A DNA stretch of 16,630 bases, from positions 1 to 16,630 of the forward strand of contig PBQB01000102.1 of assembly GCA_002724895.1 (NCBI GenBank), given 5' to 3'. Below, piece after piece: positions 1 through 6,475 of the stretch. This DNA is from Flavobacteriales bacterium (lineage in GTDB: Bacteria > Bacteroidota > Bacteroidia > Flavobacteriales > BACL11). The translations under genes and the position numbers were made by a program. The notes under the pieces are model-generated. The model did no database searches, was not told the DNA's origin, and saw only the letters and a list, made by a program, of their open reading frames with translations. Each line of letters opens with the position of its first letter. Positions within the stretch are counted from its first letter, which is position 1.

Positions 1-2864
1 AAAGTTATAATCCAGGAAGTGATTTTATGTTTATCCAAACTAATGGTTACTGGGATAATTCTGATGTTAATGGTTCTGGTTCAAACACTCCTATAGGGGC
101 AATTTTTGAAGCTCAGGGTCAAGATATTGCTAGTTATCTTTGGTCCACTGGTGATACAACTTCAACTATTTCTGTTTCACCTACACAGACTACAACTTAT
201 TATTTAACAAAAACAATAAATGGAGTTTCATGTGTCGATAGTATAACAGTTACAATTAAAGATACTTCCTTAGTGAACACAAATATTCAAGCATGCGATT
301 CTTATACTTGGGATGGTGTGACATATACTTCATCTGGAACATATTCTAATTTATATACAAATATGTATGGTTGTGATTCTTTACATATTCTTAATTTAAC
401 AATTAATAATAGTACAAATGGTAATAGTTTTATAACTTCTTGTGATTCATATACCTGGGATGGATTAACATACACAGCTAGTGGTTTATACACTAATTTA
501 TATACTAACTCTTCTGGTTGTGATTCAGTACATACACTAAATTTAATAATCAACAGTAGTAGTTTAGGATCCTCTTCAGTTACAGCTTGTGATTTTTATA
601 CTTGGGATGGTATCACTTATACAGTAAGTGGTACTTATACTAATGTTTATACTAATGTATCTGGTTGTGATAGTTTACATACACTTAATCTGACTATTTA
701 TAATACTAGCTTCGATACATCAACTGTGAGTGCATGTGATTCTTATATTTGGGATGGAAACATATATCTTTTATCAGGATCTTATACTAATACTTACACT
801 AATGTTGTAGGTTGTGATTCGGTTCATGTACTTAACTTAACAATAAACAATAGTAATTCAGGATCTAGTTCTATATCATCATGTGATTATTATGTTTGGA
901 ATGGGCTTTTTATAGATTCTTCTGGGATCTACACACAAACCTTTACAAATATTCAAGGATGTGATTCAATTCATAACTTAAATGTTAATATATCAAATTC
1001 TTCTTCATATGTTGATGTAATTGTTTCTTGTGATATGTATACTTGGATTGATGGATTAACTTACGTTAGTTCCAATAACACAGCTACTTTTGTATATACA
1101 GGTAATAATGGATGTGATAGTATTATTTATTTAGATTTAACAATTAATCAAACTAATTCAGCTTCCTCATCAGTAGTTGCATGTGATTCATATACTTGGG
1201 ATGGTATAACATATAGTTCTAGTGGTATATATACTCGTATTTATAATAATGTTGTAGGTTGTGATTCTACACATATATTAAATTTAACTATTAATAATAG
1301 TAGTACAGGTCAAAGTTTTGTTACGACATGTGATTTATATAATTGGAATGGTCAGATTATAGACTCATCAGGAACCTATTCACAAATATTTACTAATATT
1401 TCTGGTTGTGATTCAATACATTATTTAACATTAGAGGTTAATACTAGTGATTCTGCTATTTCTTCAATTACATCATGTGATTTATATAATTGGAATGGTC
1501 AACAAATAACATCGTCAGGAGTTTATTCACAAATTTTAACAAATATGTATGGTTGTGATTCTGTTCATACTTTAATAGCAACAATTAATTATGCTGATTC
1601 GACCTATTCTAATATTGTTGTTTGTGACTCTTTTGATTGGAATGGTCAGATTATAGACTCGTCAGGAACCTATTCACAAATATTTACTAATATTTCTGGT
1701 TGTGATTCAATTCATTATTTAACTATTGATGTCAATAATAGTTATTTTGTTAATCAACAAATTAGTATTAATCAAGGAGATTCAGTATTGGTAGGTGGAA
1801 ATTTTTATAGTGCTGCAGGATTATATATCGATTCTTTTCCAACAGTTGACGGATGTGATAGTATTATTAATACAATTATTTCAATAAATATTTATACTTA
1901 TCAGTTTGATACGGTTTCAATATGTGAAGGAAGTGTGTATTTAATAGGAAATTCTACATACTCATCTTATGGAACATACATTGATACAATACAAGGCAAT
2001 GGGGTTTTTATAGTTGTAGAAACAAATTTAGATGTATTAAGTACATATACCACTAGTAATAATTATGATATATGTGCAGGAGAAAGTATTTTAGTAGGTT
2101 CCAATTTTTACTCTAGTGCGGGTATTTATAGTGATACCTTACAATCTGTTAATGGATGTGACAGTATTGTTGAATCTAATATAACTGTAAATCCACTTAT
2201 TAATGTTAATCAATATATTACTATTTGTGAAGGGGACAGTGTAAATGTTAATGGTAACATTTATTCAAGTTCTGGAATATATATAGATACAATTCCTTCT
2301 TCAGTTTCTTGTGATACAATATATAATACAGAAATAAATGTAAGTTATCCTCAAGCAACAATGCAATACGATAGTATATTACTGATTGCGTCTGGATCAG
2401 GTGGAATGCAACCTTATTATTATGAAATTGGAAATGAAGATGGTATGTTGGTTTATTCTATTAATAATTCTGGAAATACTATAACATATCCTCCTATTGT
2501 TACAGGAACATATTATTTTATAGTATCTGATGCTGCAGGTTGTCTTTCAGATACAGTTTTTGTAGATGTAACTATTGAAGACCTTCCTGCATTTGTAAAT
2601 GATTTAATTATAAAAGATTTAGAAATTTTCCCAAATCCAAGTAATGCAATATTTAATCTGTCATTTTATTCAGATTATAACCACAAAATTAAGTTAAGAA
2701 TAGTTAATATTATAGGAGAGGTTATTTTAAAACAAGTTATTAATGTACAGATTGGAGATTTTAGAAAAGAAATAAATCTTGATAACTATCCAAATAGTAT
2801 TTACTTCTTAGAGCTTGAAACGGATAATGGACTGATTATTAAAAAATTAGTATTACAAGAATAA
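1..2864 (+). CDS. Large secreted repeat protein with T9SS type A sorting domain (5' end outside window)
   Basis: The reading frame is open to the left edge (codons run back to base 3), so the ATG at 27 is probably internal and the true start and signal peptide lie upstream. Residues are counted from that ATG. Residues about 21-80 look Ig/PKD-like (WSTGDTTSTISVSP). Ten strong repeats of the type CDSYTW...GCDS(L/V/I)H..NLTIN start at Cys90, 139, 188, 237, 286, 335, 386, 435, 484 and 533. Four degenerate units rich in EGDS/GCDS follow to about residue 779. Residues about 780-850 resemble a SprB-type repeat (GTYYFIVSDAAGC). Residues 865-945 are a T9SS C-terminal sorting domain (LEIFPNPSN..., ending KKLVLQE). 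Inference: an adhesin-like protein exported by the Sec pathway and then T9SS to the cell surface. The ligand cannot be read from the sequence. The family call is solid; the specific function is unknown. Confidence 0.88.
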   Translation, partial: SYNPGSDFMFIQTNGYWDNSDVNGSGSNTPIGAIFEAQGQDIASYLWSTGDTTSTISVSPTQTTTYYLTKTINGVSCVDSITVTIKDTSLVNTNIQACDSYTWDGVTYTSSGTYSNLYTNMYGCDSLHILNLTINNSTNGNSFITSCDSYTWDGLTYTASGLYTNLYTNSSGCDSVHTLNLIINSSSLGSSSVTACDFYTWDGITYTVSGTYTNVYTNVSGCDSLHTLNLTIYNTSFDTSTVSACDSYIWDGNIYLLSGSYTNTYTNVVGCDSVHVLNLTINNSNSGSSSISSCDYYVWNGLFIDSSGIYTQTFTNIQGCDSIHNLNVNISNSSSYVDVIVSCDMYTWIDGLTYVSSNNTATFVYTGNNGCDSIIYLDLTINQTNSASSSVVACDSYTWDGITYSSSGIYTRIYNNVVGCDSTHILNLTINNSSTGQSFVTTCDLYNWNGQIIDSSGTYSQIFTNISGCDSIHYLTLEVNTSDSAISSITSCDLYNWNGQQITSSGVYSQILTNMYGCDSVHTLIATINYADSTYSNIVVCDSFDWNGQIIDSSGTYSQIFTNISGCDSIHYLTIDVNNSYFVNQQISINQGDSVLVGGNFYSAAGLYIDSFPTVDGCDSIINTIISINIYTYQFDTVSICEGSVYLIGNSTYSSYGTYIDTIQGNGVFIVVETNLDVLSTYTTSNNYDICAGESILVGSNFYSSAGIYSDTLQSVNGCDSIVESNITVNPLINVNQYITICEGDSVNVNGNIYSSSGIYIDTIPSSVSCDTIYNTEINVSYPQATMQYDSILLIASGSGGMQPYYYEIGNEDGMLVYSINNSGNTITYPPIVTGTYYFIVSDAAGCLSDTVFVDVTIEDLPAFVNDLIIKDLEIFPNPSNAIFNLSFYSDYNHKIKLRIVNIIGEVILKQVINVQIGDFRKEINLDNYPNSIYFLELETDNGLIIKKLVLQE
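294..1769 (+). repeat. Ten tandem 147-bp (49-codon) coding repeats
   Basis: The first-Cys codons lie at 294, 441, 588, 735, 882, 1029, 1182, 1329, 1476 and 1623. All spacings are exactly 147 bp except one of 153 bp (unit 6, two codons longer). Each unit encodes a first Cys in C-D-x-(Y/F)-x-W and a second Cys in G-C-D-S 26 residues later (28 in unit 6), then a hydrophobic strand and an Asn/Ser-rich linker. The units differ at many bases but keep length and frame, as expected for a folded repeat under selection. Confidence 0.93.
1342..1723 (+). repeat. Two nearly identical 88-bp copies, 294 bp apart (units 8 and 10)
   Basis: Bases 1342-1429 and 1636-1723 differ at only two positions (a/g in actc[a/g]tcagg and a/t in tcaat[a/t]cat). 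The 294-bp offset is exactly two repeat units. Other unit pairs are much more diverged, so this is a recent two-unit duplication or a gene-conversion tract. Confidence 0.9.
1770..2350 (+). repeat. Four degenerate copies of the Cys-pair repeat
   Basis: Four further units of about 48-51 codons follow the strong array. They keep a core of glycine-rich start (GDS/EGS/GES), N-x-Y-S-S-x-G-x-Y-x-D and GCDS. The first unit has lost the first Cys (QGDS). The second has lost the GCDS motif (GNGVFIV). The third and fourth keep both cysteines in altered contexts (CAGES, CEGDS, SCDT). They look like older members of the same array. Confidence 0.65.
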
Positions 2865-2880
2865 TGTAATTTTTTTTTTG
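2852..2880 (+). terminator. Possible weak intrinsic terminator
   Basis: A 5-bp stem (attac 2852-2856 with gtaat 2866-2870) spans the stop codon of the repeat protein and is followed directly by a ten-T tract (2870-2879). The stem is short and AT-rich, so termination may be inefficient. Confidence 0.35.
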
Positions 2881-2907
2881 TTAATTCTACTTTACTTGCT
2901 TTTTTGT

Positions 2908-2915
2908 TATATTTG
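2908..2915 (+). promoter_or_regulatory. Bacteroidota -7 promoter element (TATATTTG)
   Basis: The octamer matches TAnnTTTG and lies 24 bp before the ATG at 2940, predicting a leader of about 20 nt. No TTG is found at the usual 17-21 bp upstream, so only the -7 half is supported. Confidence 0.45.
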
Positions 2916-2939
2916 TAATCTAAATTCAAATTATATATT

Positions 2940-3911
2940 ATGAAAAAATTTTATTCTTTATTAATTGCCGTTTCGTTTGTTTTCAATATTAATGCTCAAA
3001 CAGTATCTGGCTTTAACAATATAGTTGATGTAAATGGAAATACTCATTCTCTAAGTACTTATCTTAACGATGGAAAATATGTTATCTTAAATTTTTATTT
3101 AGAAACTTGTGGTAACTGTATGGCTTCTGCACCAAAAATTCAATCAATTTATGATGATTATGGGCAGAATTTATGTGAGGTTATAGTCTTAAATTTAATT
3201 GTAGACAATAGTTCACCGTATCCTTCAGACCAAGATTGTATTGATTGGATGACAAATGCTGGATGTACAGGGCCTCCAAATTTTAATTATCAAGCATCTT
3301 CTGGTTCTTTGGGTTGGGGTCAATTTTATAGTGTTCACGGTGGTGGGTTTGGACAATATTATTTAGTTTCTCCTGATGATAATAGTGTGATACATTCTCA
3401 AACCGGAGTTTTAGATGAACAAGCATTAAGAGCGGTTTTAAATAATAATGTAACTGTTGGTGCTTCAAATACAGGTAATACATCTGCAACAGCATGTGAT
3501 TCATATACTTGGAATGGTCAAACTTATACTTCTAGCGGTAATTATGATCAATCTTTTTCAAATTCTTCTGGTTGTGACAGTTTACATACTTTATCACTTA
3601 CTATTAACTCGAGTAATTCAGGTTCTGGATCTTATACATCGCCAACTCCTGTTTCTTGGCAAGGTCAGACAATTTCTAGTTCTGGTTCTTATTCTGCAAC
3701 ATTAACAAATGTTTTAGGATGCGATAGTATAGCCACTTTAAATTTTACACTTTCAACATCATCTACATTAGAAAATGATATTTCTTTTGGTACAAAAAAG
3801 ATATTTAAAATTGTTGATATGCTTGGAAGAAGCAATTTAGGTGATAAAAACAAGACATTATTTTATTTGTATCAAGATGGTACTGTAGAAAAAAAGATAA
3901 TTATTGAGTAG
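2940..3911 (+). CDS. Secreted thioredoxin-like (TlpA/redoxin) protein with Cys-pair repeats
   Basis: 323 residues. Residues 1-20 form a signal peptide (MKKFYSLLIA... ending NINAQ). Residues about 21-170 are a thioredoxin-fold domain: a beta strand (YVILNFYLETC) leads into the redox motif C57-G-N-C60, and GPP at 111-113 may supply the cis-proline region. Extra cysteines are at 79, 100 and 109. Residues 186-234 are one full copy of the 49-residue repeat found in the upstream surface protein. Residues 235-283 are a second copy in phase, but Pro235 replaces the first Cys, leaving Cys261 without its usual partner. The last ~40 residues (KIFKIVDMLGR...DGTVEKKIIIE) lack the FPNP motif and look like a short variant C-terminal signal. 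Inference: a disulfide or redox protein of the periplasm or cell surface. Its substrate is unknown. Confidence 0.82.
   Translation: MKKFYSLLIAVSFVFNINAQTVSGFNNIVDVNGNTHSLSTYLNDGKYVILNFYLETCGNCMASAPKIQSIYDDYGQNLCEVIVLNLIVDNSSPYPSDQDCIDWMTNAGCTGPPNFNYQASSGSLGWGQFYSVHGGGFGQYYLVSPDDNSVIHSQTGVLDEQALRAVLNNNVTVGASNTGNTSATACDSYTWNGQTYTSSGNYDQSFSNSSGCDSLHTLSLTINSSNSGSGSYTSPTPVSWQGQTISSSGSYSATLTNVLGCDSIATLNFTLSTSSTLENDISFGTKKIFKIVDMLGRSNLGDKNKTLFYLYQDGTVEKKIIIE
3495..3788 (+). repeat. Two 147-bp repeat units shared with the upstream surface protein
   Basis: The units start at codons 186 and 235, exactly 49 codons apart. Unit 1 has both cysteines (CDSYTWNG... and GCDSLH). Unit 2 keeps W-Q-G-Q, SSSGSY and GCDS but has PTPVSW in place of CDSYTW. 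Confidence 0.88.
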
Positions 3912-4017
3912 TAGAATTTTAAAATATACAGTAATTTTTTTACTATTTATTTTTTGTTTTTCTTCTTGTTCAACTAAACAAAAATGTGGTGGAATAATGA
4001 AAACAGAAATGAATTAA
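3904..4017 (+). CDS. Small lipoprotein, 37 residues, TTG start
   Basis: A short ORF starts at TTG 3904-3906, overlaps the stop codon of the thioredoxin-like gene (3909-3911), and ends at TAA 4015-4017. It reads L/M-S-S-R-I-L-K-Y-T, a hydrophobic stretch VIFLLFIFCF, then the lipobox-like F-S-S-C followed by STKQKCGG and a short polar tail. Basic start, hydrophobic core and Cys form a textbook lipoprotein signal, so the mature peptide would be only about 16 residues, with Cys plus a second cysteine. The 8-bp overlap suggests translational coupling to the upstream gene. The stop overlaps the convergent sulfotransferase stop by 4 bp. No family is recognised. Length and start codon make this less certain than its neighbours. 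Confidence 0.5.
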   Translation: MSSRILKYTVIFLLFIFCFSSCSTKQKCGGIMKTEMN

Positions 4018-4805
4018 CTTTTAATAATTTCATAATTGAAATATTTAATCAGTTTTTCTTCTAAAATAAAAACCTTGTTTATAGTTTTAATTTGATCTTT
4101 TGTAAGCTTACTTATTTTTTCATTATTTAAGTTAACTATATGCATTTTATTACTAGATTTAAAATTGTGAGCTTTAAACTCTAACTTAGCATTTAAATTT
4201 TCAACTTCAGGAACAAATTTTATTATTTTTTTTATGACGCTTTCAGTTTTGTCACATAAATCTTCGTAAGTAAAAAATAAAATATTTTTTTGATTTTCTA
4301 AATTCATTTTTTGCAATTTTAAACATTTAATTACAAAATTTGCAGCAGTGAAAGGGTCTTTATTATTTCTTCTTATAATGCCCTCACATTGAGCATATGG
4401 GTTTCTCACAAGACAGATATATTGCAATGGGTTAAAATGATTATTAATTTCTTTACATCTTAAAATATTAGTTGTGCTTTTGTCAAGAAGAATATCTTTT
4501 GATAAGTCCCAGTATTTCATCCAAATTTGCTTCACATTTTTCCATGGTATTTTATTTTCTGGATCCCATCTGTTTTTTTTAAACATGAATTGTTTTACCT
4601 CTGGTAAAGTTTGACCCTCTCTTGTATTTAGATAATTATTTGAGCTAACATTTTTAGATGTTGAAATTATTTCATTTAACAAAGTTGAACCACAATAAGG
4701 AGGGCTAAGAATAAATAGAAATTTATGTTTTTTATTTCTAAAAAAATAATTAGGAATTTTCCTAAAATGCTTTAATATTGAATAATAAATATTTCTCTTG
4801 TACAC
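4014..4805 (-). CDS. Sulfotransferase family protein
   Basis: 263 residues, within the range of small P-loop sulfotransferases. S34-PPYCGST-41 matches the 5'-phosphosulfate loop that binds PAPS, and L132-VRNPYAQ-139 matches the 3'-phosphate-binding RNP region. Between them LLDKSTTN (106-113), and after them FFTYEDLC (177-184), match conserved family segments. There is no signal peptide or membrane segment, so it is probably cytoplasmic and modifies a sugar or other small acceptor that cannot be named. The start is GTG at 4805: the frame has a stop at 4821-4823 and no ATG between. A poor promoter-like TATAATTTG sits at 4817-4825. It lies 38 bp downstream of ssrA on the same strand, so readthrough from ssrA is possible. 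The 3' end converges on the small lipoprotein ORF. Confidence 0.72.
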   Translation of the reverse strand: MYKRNIYYSILKHFRKIPNYFFRNKKHKFLFILSPPYCGSTLLNEIISTSKNVSSNNYLNTREGQTLPEVKQFMFKKNRWDPENKIPWKNVKQIWMKYWDLSKDILLDKSTTNILRCKEINNHFNPLQYICLVRNPYAQCEGIIRRNNKDPFTAANFVIKCLKLQKMNLENQKNILFFTYEDLCDKTESVIKKIIKFVPEVENLNAKLEFKAHNFKSSNKMHIVNLNNEKISKLTKDQIKTINKVFILEEKLIKYFNYEIIKS

Positions 4806-4843
4806 ATAAAAGTTTTCAAATTATACTATTTTCTATGTTATAG

Positions 4844-5210
4844 TGGAGCTGGTGGGTTTCGAACCCACGTCCAAACAAGCAATTAAATAATTTTCTACAT
4901 ATTTATCTTCTTTTATTTTTCGAGAAATGGTAGGAGAGAAGCAACCAATCCATATCCTTATCTTCATAAATTTCATTTATTTACAGAAGAGATAAATAAA
5001 CTATCCTGAAGTTAATTATGCCTCATTTTTTAAAGGAATCAGGAGGATCCTTTAAAAGAGACAAAAGCGTAGCTAATTATATAAATTAGGCCGCTAAAGC
5101 GTAATTATTATCGCCAATTAAAAAGTGAATTTTATTTATTAACGAGTTAAAATACAATACTCGATATGCTTATTATAAAATAATACTTGCTGTCAAATCC
5201 ATTCAGCCCC
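4844..5210 (-). ncRNA. ssrA: tmRNA (transfer-messenger RNA)
   Basis: The RNA is 367 nt. The 5' end reads GGGGCTGAATGGATTTGACA and the 3' end GGGTTCGAAACCCACC then AGCTCCA. They pair as a tRNA-like acceptor stem of 7 bp with the diagnostic G3-U wobble. The T arm has the usual GTTCGAAAC loop. CCA is not encoded (CTA follows the discriminator A), so it must be added afterwards. The tag reading frame lies at 5086-5115, followed by a hairpin (CTAATT/AATTAG). Role: rescue of stalled ribosomes by trans-translation with SmpB, marking the product for proteolysis. It is transcribed divergently from the saccharopine dehydrogenase-like gene. Confidence 0.96.
5086..5115 (-). other. ssrA: tmRNA proteolysis-tag reading frame (GDNNYALAA)
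   Basis: Resume codon GGC at 5115-5113, then GAT AAT AAT TAC GCT TTA GCG GCC and stop TAA. The tag ends in the conserved YALAA recognised by ClpXP-type proteases. After the tRNA-charged Ala the appended peptide would be A-GDNNYALAA. Confidence 0.93.
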
Positions 5211-5230
5211 AATAAATCAATGAACAGATG

Positions 5231-5238
5231 CAAAATTA
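5231..5238 (-). promoter_or_regulatory. ssrA promoter -7 element (TAATTTTG)
   Basis: A perfect TAnnTTTG match on the minus strand. Initiation 4-8 bp downstream would leave a leader of about 13-17 nt before the mature 5' end at 5210, to be removed by RNase P. The -33 position has only TTC/TTT instead of TTG. Confidence 0.65.
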
Positions 5239-5248
5239 CAAAAATCAA

Positions 5249-5278
5249 TTGCTAACTGAAACTCATTCTTTATTTTTG
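5249..5278 (+). promoter_or_regulatory. Consensus Bacteroidota promoter, TTG-N19-TATTTTTG
   Basis: TTG at 5249-5251 and TATTTTTG at 5271-5278 are separated by exactly 19 bp, the spacing preferred by the Bacteroidota primary sigma factor. The ATG begins at 5283, five bases after the -7 element, so the transcript would start at or next to the start codon. It overlaps the divergent ssrA promoter region. Confidence 0.75.
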
Positions 5279-5282
5279 TTAA

Positions 5283-6473
5283 ATGAAATTAGGAATCCTT
5301 AGAGAAGAAAAGAAGCCTTTAGATAGTAGAGTGCCATTAACTCCTGATCAATGTGTTTTTTTAATGAATAAATTTCCTGAAATTAAAATTTTTGTAAGAA
5401 GTAGTGTTCATAGATGTTTTTCTGATAATGATTATAAAAAATTAGGCTTAGAGGTAGTTGAAAAATTAGATCACTGTGATGTGTTGCTTGGTATAAAAGA
5501 AGTCCCTGTTGAATCTTTGATTAGAAATAAAACTTATCTTTTCTTTTCTCACACAATAAAAGGACAAGAATACAATAGAAAATTATTAAAATCTCTAATT
5601 ATAAATAATATTAGGATGATAGATTATGAGGTTTTAAAGAATAATAGAGGAAGTCGTATTATAGGTTTTGGTAGGTATGCAGGAGTAGTAGGTGCATATA
5701 ATTGCTTTTTAACTCATGGTTTAAAAAATAAGCTTTATAATTTAAAACCTGCTTATAAATGTAGGGATCGAGTTGAGATGGAAAGTGAATTAAAAAAAAT
5801 ATGTTTAAAAAATGAACGAATCATTATTACTGGTAAAGGAAGAGTGTCAGGAGGAATTATTGAAATAATAAATAAATTAGGTATCAAAGAAGTGTCAAAA
5901 GATGAATTTATTACGGAAAAATTTGATGTTCCTGTTTTCACTAATTTAGATTTTATGGATTATTATATCAGAATAGATGGTTTAAAATCTACTAAAAAAG
6001 ATTTTTTAAAAAATCCAAATCAATATAAATCAATTTTTATGAATTTTGCAGCCAATGCAGATATTTTATTAACTGGTCACTATTATGATAGTAATGCACC
6101 GTATATTTTTACAAGAGATGATGCCAAGAGTAAAAATTTTTCGTTGAAAATAATTTCTGATATTTCTTGTGATATTAATGGGCCAATTGCAACCACTATT
6201 AGATCCTCTACAATTTATAGGCCAATATATGGATATAATCCAATTACTGAAAAAGAAGATGACTTTATGAAGCATAAAGTTATAGCAGTCATGGCGGTAG
6301 ATAATTTACCATGTGAATTGCCATTAGACGCATCTTTTGATTTTGGTAATGAATTAGTTAAAAATGTTATTCCGTTATTAATTCAAGACAATAATTTAAT
6401 CATAAATAATGCTACAATATGTAAAAATGGAAAATTAAATGATAATTATTTATACCTAGAAAATTTAATTTAA
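5283..6473 (+). CDS. Saccharopine dehydrogenase / lysine-ketoglutarate reductase family oxidoreductase
   Basis: 396 residues. The N-terminal segment (GILREEKKPLDSRVPLTPDQ, residues 4-23) is the AlaDH/PNT-N type fold start. FSHTIKGQ (88-95), GFGRYAGVVGAYN (128-140), SDISCDINGPI (292-302) with YRPIYGYNP (312-320), and AVDNLPCELPLDAS (338-351) are the blocks typical of NAD(P)-dependent saccharopine dehydrogenase (L-lysine forming) and of the LKR half of the bifunctional enzyme. A dinucleotide-binding loop GKGRVSGG is at 184-191. Known family role: interconversion of lysine plus 2-oxoglutarate with saccharopine. The exact substrate here is inferred, and some relatives are annotated as alanine dehydrogenase. 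The ATG is placed directly behind a consensus promoter, implying a leaderless message. The 3' end is 2 bp from the convergent rpe stop. Confidence 0.75.
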   Translation: MKLGILREEKKPLDSRVPLTPDQCVFLMNKFPEIKIFVRSSVHRCFSDNDYKKLGLEVVEKLDHCDVLLGIKEVPVESLIRNKTYLFFSHTIKGQEYNRKLLKSLIINNIRMIDYEVLKNNRGSRIIGFGRYAGVVGAYNCFLTHGLKNKLYNLKPAYKCRDRVEMESELKKICLKNERIIITGKGRVSGGIIEIINKLGIKEVSKDEFITEKFDVPVFTNLDFMDYYIRIDGLKSTKKDFLKNPNQYKSIFMNFAANADILLTGHYYDSNAPYIFTRDDAKSKNFSLKIISDISCDINGPIATTIRSSTIYRPIYGYNPITEKEDDFMKHKVIAVMAVDNLPCELPLDASFDFGNELVKNVIPLLIQDNNLIINNATICKNGKLNDNYLYLENLI

Positions 6474-6475
6474 AA

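Noticed and set aside
27..29. ATG at 27 as the true start of the repeat protein
   Set aside because: The frame is open to the window edge with plausible residues (SYNPGSDF) and there is no signal peptide after this ATG, although a T9SS cargo protein needs one.
302..553. Minus-strand open frame of 83 codons inside the repeat array
   Set aside because: It is the antisense shadow of the 49-codon repeats; its apparent internal repetition simply mirrors the coding strand.
294..1769. Regular repeats as a possible CRISPR array
   Set aside because: The period is 147 bp, the units are in one coding frame and diverge throughout, and there is no short identical repeat with unique spacers.
5041..5056. 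Strong ribosome-binding-like aggagg on the plus strand
   Set aside because: It lies inside ssrA on the opposite strand, and no start codon with a sensible plus-strand frame follows.
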